Shown here piece by piece: positions 15,173 to 24,032 of a stretch of DNA of 54,883 bases. The position numbers and the translations under genes were made by a program. The notes beneath the pieces are model-generated. The model ran no database searches, had not been told where the DNA came from, and saw only the letters and a program-made list of their open reading frames with translations. Every line of letters starts with the position of its first letter. Positions within the stretch are counted from its first letter, which is position 1. The stretch is from Prevotella sp. UBA4330 (lineage in GTDB: Bacteria > Bacteroidota > Bacteroidia > Bacteroidales > Bacteroidaceae). Where the stretch lies: assembly GCA_002394385.1 (NCBI GenBank), contig DGTS01000026.1:91078-145960 (forward strand), in the 5' to 3' direction.

Positions 15173-16510
15173 ATGAAAAAGTTTATTGAGTACCTGAAGA
15201 ATTGCTGGAGGGTTGAGGATCTGCGCGAGCGCATCCTCATCACCATCCTGTTTGTGGCAATCTATAGGTTCGGCTCGTTCGTGGTGCTCCCGGGCATCAA
15301 CCCTGCCGACCTCGAGAACCTTCAGTCGCAGACAGCAGGCGGTCTGATGTCCCTCCTCGACGCATTCTCAGGTGGAGCATTCTCCCACGCCTCAATCTTC
15401 GCGTTGGGAATCATGCCGTACATCTCGGCTTCCATCGTAATGCAGTTGCTCGCTGTCGCTGTGCCTTACTTCCAGAAGATGCAGCGCGAAGGTGAGAGTG
15501 GACGTAAGAAGATTATGTGGTACACCAGAATCCTCACCGTAGGCATTCTCCTGTTCCAGGCACCTTCTTACCTCATCAACCTCCGTGTGCAGTCAGCAGG
15601 AGCACTTGCAACCGGTATCTCATGGAATTATTTCATCATCGTTGGTACGATAATCCTTGCTGCCGGAAGTATGTTCATTCTCTGGCTTGGAGAGCGCATA
15701 ACAGATAAAGGCATCGGAAACGGTGTCTCGATAATCATTATGATCGGTATCATCGCCCGTCTTCCGCAGGCGTTCATACAGGAGGTGAGTTCACGATTCA
15801 CAGCCATCACAGGTGGTGGATTGGTGATGTTCATCATCGAGATACTCATTCTTTATGTCGTTGTGTGTCTTGCCATCCTCCTCGTTCAGGGTACTCGCAA
15901 GGTGCCAGTGCAGTATGCCAAGAGGCTCGTGGGCAACAAGCAGTACGGTGGTGCACGTCAGTACATCCCGCTGAAGTTGTTCGCTGCAAACGTGATGCCT
16001 ATCATCTTCGCCCAGGCGTTGATGTTCATCCCGCTGACAATCATCAACTACATCAGCGAGCCAGGCTATGTTATGCGTAACCTCATGGATCACCGCAGTT
16101 TCCTGTATAATGTGGTGTTCGCAATTCTCATCATTGCTTTCACCTATTTCTATACAGCGATTACCCTGAACCCAACGCAGATGGCAGAAGACATGAAGCG
16201 CAACAATGGTTTCATTCCAGGCGTTAAGCCAGGTAAGCCTACTGCAGAGTTCATCGACACCGTGATGTCACGCATCACGCTGCCAGGCTCTCTGTTCATT
16301 GCCTTCATCGCTATCATGCCGGCACTCGCAGGCTTCTTGAACGTGCAGGACTCTTTCGCACAATTCTTCGGAGGTACCTCGCTGCTGATTCTCGTCGGTG
16401 TTGTAATCGACACCCTGCAGCAGATAGAGAGTCGCCTGCTCATGCACCACTACGATGGTCTGCTCAACTCTGGCACAAAGCGCCAGCACGGCGGAGTATC
16501 AGCATACTAA
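15173..16510 (+). CDS. secY: Preprotein translocase channel subunit SecY
   Basis: The central channel of the Sec translocon in the inner membrane. It has 445 residues. About ten hydrophobic segments can be traced, beginning at residues 21-40. The plug region follows LVMPGINP-like VVLPGINPADL. Conserved cytosolic loops are seen in GIGNGVSIIIMIGI (about 185-198) and RKVPVQYAKR (about 240-249), and the late NNGFIPGVKPGKPT (about 341-354) is the signature loop. It exports the signal-peptide proteins elsewhere in this window. It lies between rplO and map with short spacers. Confidence 0.98.
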   Translation: MKKFIEYLKNCWRVEDLRERILITILFVAIYRFGSFVVLPGINPADLENLQSQTAGGLMSLLDAFSGGAFSHASIFALGIMPYISASIVMQLLAVAVPYFQKMQREGESGRKKIMWYTRILTVGILLFQAPSYLINLRVQSAGALATGISWNYFIIVGTIILAAGSMFILWLGERITDKGIGNGVSIIIMIGIIARLPQAFIQEVSSRFTAITGGGLVMFIIEILILYVVVCLAILLVQGTRKVPVQYAKRLVGNKQYGGARQYIPLKLFAANVMPIIFAQALMFIPLTIINYISEPGYVMRNLMDHRSFLYNVVFAILIIAFTYFYTAITLNPTQMAEDMKRNNGFIPGVKPGKPTAEFIDTVMSRITLPGSLFIAFIAIMPALAGFLNVQDSFAQFFGGTSLLILVGVVIDTLQQIESRLLMHHYDGLLNSGTKRQHGGVSAY

Positions 16511-16527
16511 GTCCTTTTCTGTTGTAA

Positions 16528-17313
16528 ATGAAGATTTTTCTAAAGACAGAAGATGAAATCGAACTAATGCGCCGGGCTAACCAACTTGTTGGCAAAACGC
16601 TCGGCGAATTAGCGAAACATATAAAACCTGGTGTCAACACGCTCCAGTTGGACAAGATAGCCGATGAGTTCATACGCGACCACGGCGCCATTCCAACATT
16701 CAAGGGTTTCCCCAATCCCTACGGAGCGCCATTTCCTGCCAGCATCTGCACCTCGGTGAACGATGCAGTGGTGCACGGAGTGCCTAACAAGGAGACAGTG
16801 CTTAAAGACGGAGACATCATCTCCATCGACTGCGGCACACTTCTCGACGGTTTCAACGGCGACTCAGCCTACACGTTCTGTGTCGGTGAGGTCTCCGAAG
16901 AGGTCAAGAAACTCCTCCGCACCACACGCGAGGCACTCTATCTCGGAATAGAGAATGCCGTGGCAGGAAGACATCTTGGTGATATAGGCAGTGCTGTACA
17001 AGACCATTGCGAGAAAGAAGGCTACGGCGTGGTTCGCGAACTCACCGGTCACGGCATAGGCCGCGAAATGCACGAAGACCCACAGGTGCCCAACTATGGT
17101 CGCCGTGGCAACGGAGTGATGCTGAAGGCAGGCATGTGCATTGCCATCGAGCCGATGATCACCATGGGCGACCGAAACATCTATATGATGCCCGACCGTC
17201 GGACCATCTGCACACGCGACGGCAAGCCCGCAGCACATTTCGAGCATACCATAGCCATCAGGCAAGGCAAGGCAGAGATTTTATCATCGTTTGACGAAAT
17301 AGAAAACATTTAA
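16528..17313 (+). CDS. map: Methionine aminopeptidase, type I
   Basis: Removes the initiator methionine from nascent proteins. It has 261 residues. All metal ligands of the pita-bread fold are visible: Asp101 in SIDCG, Asp112 in NGDSA, His175 in GHGIG, Glu208 in AIEPM and Glu239 in HFEHT. His83 in VVHGVPN is the substrate-side histidine. It lies 17 bases after secY, the normal order in this phylum. No zinc-finger N-terminus is present. Confidence 0.98.
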   Translation: MKIFLKTEDEIELMRRANQLVGKTLGELAKHIKPGVNTLQLDKIADEFIRDHGAIPTFKGFPNPYGAPFPASICTSVNDAVVHGVPNKETVLKDGDIISIDCGTLLDGFNGDSAYTFCVGEVSEEVKKLLRTTREALYLGIENAVAGRHLGDIGSAVQDHCEKEGYGVVRELTGHGIGREMHEDPQVPNYGRRGNGVMLKAGMCIAIEPMITMGDRNIYMMPDRRTICTRDGKPAAHFEHTIAIRQGKAEILSSFDEIENI

Positions 17314-17337
17314 TAACAGAACAACAAAAGTACTTTT

Positions 17338-17556
17338 ATGGCAAAACAAGGTGCAATAGAGCAAGACGGAACAATCATCGAGGCACTCTCGAACGCCATG
17401 TTCCGTGTGGAACTGGAGAACGGTGTGCCCATCATTGCGCACATCTCAGGCAAGATGAGAATGCACTACATTAAGATATTGCCTGGCGACAAGGTAAAGG
17501 TGGAAATGAGCCCCTACGACCTCACCAAGGGCAGAATAGTATTTAGATACAAATAA
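17338..17556 (+). CDS. infA: Translation initiation factor IF-1
   Basis: A single OB-fold factor that occupies the A site during initiation. It has 72 residues, full length. It starts MAKQGAIEQDGTIIEALSNA; ENGVPIIAHISGKMRMHYIK (about 27-46) and the end SPYDLTKGRIVFRYK are diagnostic. It lies 24 bases after map and 13 before rpmJ. Confidence 0.98.
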   Translation: MAKQGAIEQDGTIIEALSNAMFRVELENGVPIIAHISGKMRMHYIKILPGDKVKVEMSPYDLTKGRIVFRYK

Positions 17557-17569
17557 ACTTAGAAGAGAT

Positions 17570-17686
17570 ATGAAGACAAGAGCATCATTAAAGAAGCGCA
17601 CTCCCGACTGCAAGATTGTTCGTCGAAAAGGTCGTCTGTACGTTATCAACAAAAAGAACCCTAAATTCAAACTTCGTCAGGGTTAA
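17570..17686 (+). CDS. rpmJ: 50S ribosomal protein L36, zinc-free type
   Basis: A 38-residue protein, the smallest ribosomal protein. It reads MKTRASLKKRTPDCKIVRRK and ends GRLYVINKKNPKFKLRQG. Canonical L36 binds zinc with three Cys and one His; only one cysteine (residue 14) is left here and the histidine is missing, so this is the zinc-independent form, like S14 in the same operon. An inverted repeat that may end transcription begins 17 bases downstream. Confidence 0.95.
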   Translation: MKTRASLKKRTPDCKIVRRKGRLYVINKKNPKFKLRQG

Positions 17687-17702
17687 AGTTAAAGAAGCAT
17701 AA

Positions 17703-17748
17703 AAAGGTAAGAAATTCAAAAATTCTTCTTACCTTTGCATGCTTTTTA
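17703..17748 (+). promoter_or_regulatory. Hairpin and promoter between rpmJ and rpsM
   Basis: AAAGGTAAGAA (17703-17713) is the exact complement of TTCTTACCTTT (17726-17736). The right arm overlaps the -7 box TACCTTTG (17730-17737), and a short T run follows in GCATGCTTTTTAG. The site can be read as a weak terminator for the upstream cluster and as the promoter for rpsM-rpsK-rpsD-rpoA-rplQ. No TTG -33 box is evident. Confidence 0.6.
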
Positions 17749-17796
17749 GCAGAATTTCGAAATTTAACACTTTATTTTTTTACATTTTTCAAAACA

Positions 17797-18177
17797 ATGG
17801 CAATAAGAATTGTTGGAGTAGATTTGCCCCAGAATAAGCGTGGCGAAATCGCATTGACTTATATCTATGGTATAGGTCGAAGTAGTTCAGCAAAGATATT
17901 GGACAAGGCAGGTGTAAGCCGTGAACTCAAGGTTAACGAGTGGACGGACGATCAGGCAGCCAAAATCCGTGAAGTAATCGGCGCTGAATTCAAAGTAGAA
18001 GGTGATCTCCGCAGCGAGATCCAGATGAATATCAAGCGACTGATGGATATTGGTTGCTATCGTGGAGTACGTCATCGTAATGGTCTTCCAGTACGCGGTC
18101 AGAGCACCAAGAACAATGCCCGTACACGTAAGGGCAAGAAGAAGACTGTTGCAAACAAGAAGAAGGCCACGAAGTAA
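17797..18177 (+). CDS. rpsM: 30S ribosomal protein S13
   Basis: S13 forms bridges to the 50S subunit and contacts P-site tRNA. It has 126 residues. It starts MAIRIVGVDLPQNKRGEIAL and has TYIYGIGRSSSAKIL at about 22-36. The C-terminal GCYRGVRHRNGLPVRGQSTK (about 88-107) is the signature, and a lysine-rich tail follows. It is probably the first gene of a separate alpha-operon transcript. Confidence 0.98.
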   Translation: MAIRIVGVDLPQNKRGEIALTYIYGIGRSSSAKILDKAGVSRELKVNEWTDDQAAKIREVIGAEFKVEGDLRSEIQMNIKRLMDIGCYRGVRHRNGLPVRGQSTKNNARTRKGKKKTVANKKKATK

Positions 18178-18216
18178 TTTTTTAGTTTACAGTTAACAAG
18201 TTAAAAGTTTACAGTT

Positions 18217-18603
18217 ATGGCAAAGAAAACAGTCGCTAAGAAAAGAAATGTGAAAGTTGACGCTCTTGGACAACTTCACGTGCACAGTTCTTTCAATAAT
18301 ATTATCGTATCATTGGCTAACGGCGAGGGACAGGTAATCTCTTGGTCTTCAGCAGGCAAGATGGGCTTCCGTGGTTCTAAGAAGAACACTCCTTATGCAG
18401 CACAGATGGCAGCAGAGGATTGCGCTAAGGTTGCTTACGACCTTGGTCTCCGCAAGGTGAAGGCATACGTTAAGGGTCCGGGCAACGGTCGCGAGAGTGC
18501 TATTCGCGCTATCCACACCGCAGGAATCGAGGTAATCGAGATTGTTGACGTTACTCCACTTCCACACAACGGATGCCGTCCTCCAAAGCGTCGTAGAGTT
18601 TAA
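18217..18603 (+). CDS. rpsK: 30S ribosomal protein S11
   Basis: A platform protein near the Shine-Dalgarno helix. It has 128 residues. The family signature is HVHSSFNNIIVSLANGEGQV (about 20-39). YVKGPGNGRESAIRAIHTAG (about 88-107) and the end PLPHNGCRPPKRRRV are near-universal. The spacer before it carries a direct repeat GTTTACAGTT (18184 and 18206). Confidence 0.98.
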   Translation: MAKKTVAKKRNVKVDALGQLHVHSSFNNIIVSLANGEGQVISWSSAGKMGFRGSKKNTPYAAQMAAEDCAKVAYDLGLRKVKAYVKGPGNGRESAIRAIHTAGIEVIEIVDVTPLPHNGCRPPKRRRV

Positions 18604-18621
18604 TTTTTTAGAACAGAAATT

Positions 18622-18652
18622 CTAGCCCATCTAGTCTGTCTAGAGAATCTAG
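18622..18652. repeat. CTAG repeats with a 9-base period
   Basis: Four CTAG tetramers occur at 18622, 18631, 18640 and 18649, exactly nine bases apart, in the rpsK-rpsD spacer. CTAG is normally rare in bacterial DNA. The tract can fold as nested TCTAGA-type hairpins before the A run. Confidence 0.7.
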
Positions 18653-18680
18653 AAAAAAACAAGAATTATTTTTTAGTATT

Positions 18681-19289
18681 ATGGCAAGATATATTGGACC
18701 GAAATCAAAAATTGCACGTCGATTTGGCGAAGCCATCTTCGGCGCAGACAAAGTTTTGTCCAGGAGAAACTTCCCTCCTGGACAGCATGGCCAGAACCGC
18801 CGTCGCAAGATGTCGGAGTATGGGGTCATGTTGGCAGAGAAGCAAAAGGCTAAATACACTTATGGTGTGCTGGAGCGTCAGTTCCGCAACATGTTCGAGC
18901 ACGCTGCAAAGGCCGACGGCATCACTGGTGAGGTGCTCCTGCAGAACCTCGAGTGCCGCCTCGACAACGTAGTGTTCCGTCTCGGTATCGCACCTACACG
19001 CGCTGCTGCACGTCAACTCGTTGGCCACAAGCATATTGTTGTTGATGGCCAGGTAGTTAACATTCCTTCTTACTCAGTGAAGCCAGGTCAGATTGTAGGC
19101 GTTCGCGAGAAGTCTAAGTCTCTCGAGGTTATCGAGGCATCACTTGCAGGTTTCAACCACAGCAAGTATCCTTGGATCGAGTGGGACGACGCTTCAAAGA
19201 GCGGCAAGTTCCTGCACAAGCCCGACCGTGCAGACATCCCTGAGAACATCAAGGAGCAGTTAATCGTAGAATTGTATTCTAAGAACTAA
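18681..19289 (+). CDS. rpsD: 30S ribosomal protein S4
   Basis: An assembly-initiating protein of the 30S body that in E. coli represses the alpha operon. It has 202 residues. It starts MARYIGPKSKIARRFGEAIF. RRNFPPGQHGQNRRRKMSEY occurs at about 29-48, and the S4 RNA-binding domain at about 92-150 includes RLDNVVFRLGIAPTRAAARQ and LVGHKHIVVDGQVVNIPSY. It lies before rpoA, as in most bacteria. Confidence 0.98.
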   Translation: MARYIGPKSKIARRFGEAIFGADKVLSRRNFPPGQHGQNRRRKMSEYGVMLAEKQKAKYTYGVLERQFRNMFEHAAKADGITGEVLLQNLECRLDNVVFRLGIAPTRAAARQLVGHKHIVVDGQVVNIPSYSVKPGQIVGVREKSKSLEVIEASLAGFNHSKYPWIEWDDASKSGKFLHKPDRADIPENIKEQLIVELYSKN

Positions 19290-19305
19290 TCAAATCATTA
19301 AATTA

Positions 19306-20298
19306 ATGGCGATATTAGCATTTCAAAAACCTGATAAAGTAGTGATGCTGGAGGCCAATGACAAGTTCGGCAAGTTCGAATTTCGTCCTCTTGAGCCAGG
19401 CTTCGGTGTGACAATTGGTAACGCACTGCGCCGCATACTCCTTTCATCGCTCGAGGGCTATGCCATCAACACCATCAAGATTGCTGGTGTTGAGCATGAG
19501 TTCTCATCCGTTCCCGGTGTAAAAGAAGATGTCACCAACATCATCTTGAATCTGAAGCAAGTACGCTTCAAGCAAGTAGTAGAAGAATTCGAGAACGAGA
19601 AAGTTAGTATCACCGTAGAGAATTCCACCGAATTCACAGCAGGTGATATTGGCAAGTATCTGACTGGATTTGAAGTGTTAAACCCAGATTTGGTGATTTG
19701 TCATTTAGACTCAAAGGCATCAATGCAGATAGACCTTACGATAAACAAAGGACGCGGATACGTTCCCTCTGACGAAAACCGTGAGTTCTGCACCGATGTC
19801 AATGTAATTCCAATCGATTCTATTTACACACCTATCCGCAACGTCAAGTTCGCAGTAGAGCCGTACCGCGTCGAGCAGAAGACCGACTACGACAAACTCG
19901 TGCTTGAAGTAACTACGGACGGTTCCATACACCCGAAGGACGCGCTCAAAGAGGCAGCAAAAATCCTCATCTATCACTTCATGCTCTTCTCAGACGAGAA
20001 GATTACCCTCGAGAACAATGACGTTGAGGGCAACCAGGAGTTTGATGAGGAAGTGCTCCACATGCGTCAACTCCTCAAGACACGTCTCGTTGACATGAAC
20101 CTCTCGGTTCGTGCACTCAACTGCCTCAAGGCAGCCGATGTTGATACACTGGGCGACCTCGTGCAGTACAACAAGACCGACCTCTTGAAGTTCCGCAACT
20201 TCGGTAAGAAATCGCTTTCTGAGCTTGATGATTTGCTCGAGAGTCTGAATCTGCAGTTTGGAACCGACATTTCAAAGTATAAACTGGATAAGGACTAA
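19306..20298 (+). CDS. rpoA: RNA polymerase alpha subunit
   Basis: The assembly scaffold and activator contact of RNA polymerase. It has 330 residues. The N-terminal domain has the dimerisation region FGVTIGNALRRILLSSLEGY (about 34-53) and SSVPGVKEDVTNIILNLK (about 67-84). After an acidic linker (about 240-250) the C-terminal domain shows LNCLKAADVDTLGDLVQY and FRNFGKKSLSELDDLL, the two helix-hairpin parts that bind DNA and regulators. Nothing is missing. Confidence 0.98.
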   Translation: MAILAFQKPDKVVMLEANDKFGKFEFRPLEPGFGVTIGNALRRILLSSLEGYAINTIKIAGVEHEFSSVPGVKEDVTNIILNLKQVRFKQVVEEFENEKVSITVENSTEFTAGDIGKYLTGFEVLNPDLVICHLDSKASMQIDLTINKGRGYVPSDENREFCTDVNVIPIDSIYTPIRNVKFAVEPYRVEQKTDYDKLVLEVTTDGSIHPKDALKEAAKILIYHFMLFSDEKITLENNDVEGNQEFDEEVLHMRQLLKTRLVDMNLSVRALNCLKAADVDTLGDLVQYNKTDLLKFRNFGKKSLSELDDLLESLNLQFGTDISKYKLDKD

Positions 20299-20346
20299 GC
20301 CGCACCGTAACAGGGCAGTCCCTAATCCGAAAGAACAAACAAAACA

Positions 20347-20844
20347 ATGAGACACGGTAAGAAAATTAACCACCTCGGCCGTACTGCTGATCATCGCAAG
20401 GCAATGCTTGCCAACTTGTCTATCTCGCTGATCGAGCACAAAAGAATCACTACGACCGTAGCCAAGGCAAAGGCACTGAAGAAATATGTTGAACCTCTCA
20501 TCACCCGTTGCAAGGATGACTCTACCAACTCACGCCGCGTAGTGTTCCGCTATCTGCAGAACAAAGAGGCAGTGAAGACTCTCTTCGGAGAAGTAGCACA
20601 GAAGGTAGGTGACCGTCCAGGAGGATACACCCGCGTTATCAAGGTGGGTCCACGTCAGGGCGATGGCGCAGAGATGGCTTTCATCGAACTTGTTGACTTC
20701 GACGAGAACATGGCAAAGGCTCCTAAGGCTGCTGCTAAGCGTACACGTCGCGCCGGCAAGAAGGCTGCTCCAAAGGCTGAGGCACCTGTTGCCGAGGCTC
20801 CAAAGGTAGAGGAAGCACCTGCAGAAGAGGCAAAGGCAGAATAA
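20347..20844 (+). CDS. rplQ: 50S ribosomal protein L17 with acidic/basic C-terminal tail
   Basis: L17 lies around the tunnel exit. It has 165 residues against about 120-127 in E. coli. The core starts MRHGKKINHLGRTADHRKAM and includes KAKALKKYVEPLITRCKDDS, ending near EMAFIELVDF (about 106-115). The last 45 residues are a low-complexity Ala/Lys/Pro/Glu tail. Such tails are common in Bacteroidetes L17 and probably disordered. It is the last gene of the cluster and a strong terminator follows. Confidence 0.97.
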   Translation: MRHGKKINHLGRTADHRKAMLANLSISLIEHKRITTTVAKAKALKKYVEPLITRCKDDSTNSRRVVFRYLQNKEAVKTLFGEVAQKVGDRPGGYTRVIKVGPRQGDGAEMAFIELVDFDENMAKAPKAAAKRTRRAGKKAAPKAEAPVAEAPKVEEAPAEEAKAE

Positions 20845-20874
20845 TCATCCGCAAGACATATTAATTCTATACAT

Positions 20875-20912
20875 AAACTTCCGTTCCACACATGTGGAGC
20901 GGAAGTTTTTTT
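20875..20912 (+). terminator. Intrinsic terminator of the alpha operon
   Basis: AAACTTCCGTTCCAC (20875-20889) pairs over 15 bp, with one G-T pair, with GTGGAGCGGAAGTTT (20894-20908). The loop is four bases and seven T residues end the site. Confidence 0.93.
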
Positions 20913-21055
20913 GTTTTATCGATTTATTGTTTCGAACGTTCAACGAAAGCATGCGGCTTAAGGAATTTTAGGAATAAATTTTACATATTTTTGGTAATTG
21001 CTGTTATAAATGCATAGGGTCGTTATTCAATTTTATTTTATGATTATTTTTTTAG

Positions 21056-21063
21056 TAATTTTG
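21056..21063 (+). promoter_or_regulatory. Promoter -7 box for the beta-helix protein
   Basis: TAATTTTG matches the TAnnTTTG consensus, 65 bases before the ATG at 21129. The upstream 60 bases are AT-rich with no clear -33 TTG. Confidence 0.5.
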
Positions 21064-21128
21064 CTCGTTCTTAATGGACAGGCAGCCCAAATAACAAGAA
21101 AATAACAACTTAAACAAAATATGTAATT

Positions 21129-24017
21129 ATGAAAATCAAGATGAAAAACTATGCAAAACATCTATGGCTTTCACTCCTCCTATTGGTCGGAGCCACTGCC
21201 ATAGCCGTTCCAGGGTTAAATGGAACAAATTCAGGTGGTGTTGCCAAGATTGGTGAAACTGAGTATGCAACGCTGCAGGAGGCTATTGCCGCCGCAACGG
21301 CAGAACAGACCATCACTCTGCTTGCTAACATCGACGCAACCGAACAGATTGAGGTTGGCAAGCAGGTGACGCTCGACTTGAATGGCAAGACCATCGAGTA
21401 TAAGAGCGAAGCTACACTTACAAGCGGTGTCATCATGGTGCTCCGAGGCGGAGACCTCACCGTGACCGATACCAGCGAAGGAGCTACAGGCGCCATCAAG
21501 AGCGGAACAAAAGCCTATGCCGCCATCGCTCTTACGAAGAAAGGCGAGACGAGTACCGAGACGGCCAAGCTGACCGTGAACAACGGAACCATCGAGGGCT
21601 ACTACTATGCTATCGTCGGCAACGGCACACGTCATGGAACTGAAATCACCATCAATGGCGGTGTCATCAAGGGAACGGCTGATGGCAACCAAGGTATTTA
21701 CCACCCGCAGGAAGGCACGCTGACTATCAACGGCGGTACGATCAGCGGCTACAGTTCAGCAGTAGAGTTGCGTTCGGGTACGCTGAACATCACAGGTGGA
21801 ACACTTAGTGCATCATGCACAGAGTTTAACTATGAGCCAAACAATAGCGGTACTACTACAGCCGGTGCCGTGGTTGCCATTGCCCAGCACAACACGCTGA
21901 AGGCTATCAATGTAAGCATTGCAGGTGCCACGTTGAATGGCGCCAAAACCATAGCCGTCACTGATGCCCAGAACAACAATCTCAAGGATATCACCGTGAG
22001 CGTTGCTGATGCTCTGACGGAGAAAGCCTACATCCCTGAAGCCTTCAAGTGGGTAAGCGATGGCACTATGAGCACACTTACTCCTCGTGATCCTGTTGCA
22101 AAGATTGATGAAACGGTGTATTACTCATTGGCAGATGCAGTTGAGGCTGCAGGCACAGAGGCTACCACCATCAAGATGCTTGCCAATGCTTCTTCTGATC
22201 AGATTACTATTCCTGCAGATAAGAATATTGTGATTGACTTCGCTGGTTACACGGTAACTCCGACAGGAAAGTGGCTCATCATAAACAAGGGAGCACTTAC
22301 CCTCAGCAATACAGCAGAAGGTGCTGGTGGTATTACAAGTACATTCAAAGGACTTGTAGACAACTACGGCACGTTGACAGTGAACAGCGGTACTTATTCA
22401 ACTACTGCAGAGATAGCTTTCTGGAACAACGATGAAAATTCTACAATTACCGTTAATGGCGGTTCTGTTAGTTCGTCTGCTAATGTTATTATTGCAGAAA
22501 ACGGCAGCGCCGTCAATGTGGCAGGTGGAACTATAACAGCCACAGGAGAAGAGTCATATGGTATCTATTCTACTTCTAGTAAGGTAAATGTTTCTGGTGG
22601 TAAGGTTACTGCTGCTACCGAAGCAATTCACCTACAAACATCAAGCACTGCAACAATCAGTGGAGATGCCACAGTAGAGGTTACAGGTGAAGAAACTTGG
22701 GGTGTCGTAATCCTATCTAATTCTACGCTTACTGTAAAGGATAATGCCAAAATCACCAGCAACGGCTTTGCAATTTCCGGTAATGGAAGCGAAGGCCAGG
22801 GTGGCACGACCGTCAATATCGAAGGCGGAACCGTGACAGGTGGAAGTGCCGGTATCTACCAGCCACAGAGCGGCAACCTGAACATCACCGGCGGAACAAT
22901 CAGCGGTGAGACGGGTGTATATGTGAAGTCTGGTGAACTGAGTGTCACAGGTGGTGCAATCAATGGTACCGGAGCCAAGGCTGATTATAACTTCAACGGC
23001 AACGGTGCTAATCCAACAGGCGACGCACTGGTTATCGACAACTGCAGCTATCCTGGAGGTGCTCCAACTGCAAGCATTACTGGTGGATACTTTAAGAGCG
23101 ACAATGGCGACCCCATCAGTAGTTATGCTACTACAGGAAATACAGTTATCAGCAACTTCGTAAGCGGAGGATTCTTCAACTCTGAAGTAAGCGAAGACTT
23201 GTGCAGTGATGGTTTTGTCTGCACAGATAATGATGATACTACTTATATGTTTGCTGTGAAGACCAAGGAAGATGCTGGTATCTTTGAGCTGATTGACAGA
23301 GGCAACGACCCGACTACAACTCCGTATACAAGAACGGAGACTGTGCATGCCCAGCAAGTTACTTATATACGTAAATTCTCAAATACGAATTTGGCGCCTT
23401 GGTATGTTCCATTCGATATGGAAATAACGGAAGAACTTGCTAGTAAATTTACATTCTACAGGCCTGATATGGTAAAAGGTGAAGTTAATGACGATGGGGT
23501 TACAACAAGTGATAATAACTACTTGCAAATTAACGAAAAGGGAGTAGGTTATGTCCTTAAGGCAAATAAGCCATACTTTGTTAAGGCAAAGCAGGCTGGT
23601 GAATTTACCTTCACTGTGACGGATGTTGACTTAGAACCTGCCGTTACCGATCCTGGAGTTGAATGTTCAACTACTAGCACCACATTCAAGTTCAACGGAA
23701 ACTATGATTTCTATTATAATACTGGCAATTTCTTGTTGATGAGAAATAACAAGCTGCAGTGGAGCAATAATAGATATGGTGTATATACTTTCCGCTGGTA
23801 CATAACTACTGAAGGAAAGGATGATTGGTCAAAGATCAACTTGATTATTACTGAGGAAGATTCTGAAGCAACGGGAATTGTTTCAACGAACAAAGAACTA
23901 TCAGGAGAAATTGAAGGTTACTATTCTCCTAATGGTGTAAAACTCGAAGCTCCAATTAAGGGACTGAATATTGTGAAATACAAAAATGGTTCCTCGAAGA
24001 AGATTTATAAGAAATAA
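21129..24017 (+). CDS. Large exported right-handed beta-helix-like protein with T9SS-type tail
   Basis: 962 residues. The signal peptide is MKNYAKHLWLSLLLLVGATA, with a short lead MKIK; the starts at 21129 and 21141 are both possible. The body is made of repeats such as LTVNNGTIEG, ITINGGVIKG, LTINGGTISG and LNITGGTLSA, the spacing expected of right-handed parallel beta-helix coils. A first set runs over about 60-300 and a second over about 320-700, each opening with a KI.ET.Y.(S/T)L..A(V/I).AA unit. The region after about 740 is a different domain. The C-terminus GYYSPNGVKLEAPIKGLNIV then a basic end resembles Bacteroidetes sorting tails. An adhesin or glycan-binding surface protein is likely; the ligand is unknown. 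Confidence 0.82.
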   Translation: MKIKMKNYAKHLWLSLLLLVGATAIAVPGLNGTNSGGVAKIGETEYATLQEAIAAATAEQTITLLANIDATEQIEVGKQVTLDLNGKTIEYKSEATLTSGVIMVLRGGDLTVTDTSEGATGAIKSGTKAYAAIALTKKGETSTETAKLTVNNGTIEGYYYAIVGNGTRHGTEITINGGVIKGTADGNQGIYHPQEGTLTINGGTISGYSSAVELRSGTLNITGGTLSASCTEFNYEPNNSGTTTAGAVVAIAQHNTLKAINVSIAGATLNGAKTIAVTDAQNNNLKDITVSVADALTEKAYIPEAFKWVSDGTMSTLTPRDPVAKIDETVYYSLADAVEAAGTEATTIKMLANASSDQITIPADKNIVIDFAGYTVTPTGKWLIINKGALTLSNTAEGAGGITSTFKGLVDNYGTLTVNSGTYSTTAEIAFWNNDENSTITVNGGSVSSSANVIIAENGSAVNVAGGTITATGEESYGIYSTSSKVNVSGGKVTAATEAIHLQTSSTATISGDATVEVTGEETWGVVILSNSTLTVKDNAKITSNGFAISGNGSEGQGGTTVNIEGGTVTGGSAGIYQPQSGNLNITGGTISGETGVYVKSGELSVTGGAINGTGAKADYNFNGNGANPTGDALVIDNCSYPGGAPTASITGGYFKSDNGDPISSYATTGNTVISNFVSGGFFNSEVSEDLCSDGFVCTDNDDTTYMFAVKTKEDAGIFELIDRGNDPTTTPYTRTETVHAQQVTYIRKFSNTNLAPWYVPFDMEITEELASKFTFYRPDMVKGEVNDDGVTTSDNNYLQINEKGVGYVLKANKPYFVKAKQAGEFTFTVTDVDLEPAVTDPGVECSTTSTTFKFNGNYDFYYNTGNFLLMRNNKLQWSNNRYGVYTFRWYITTEGKDDWSKINLIITEEDSEATGIVSTNKELSGEIEGYYSPNGVKLEAPIKGLNIVKYKNGSSKKIYKK

Positions 24018-24032
24018 AAAACAAACAAAACA

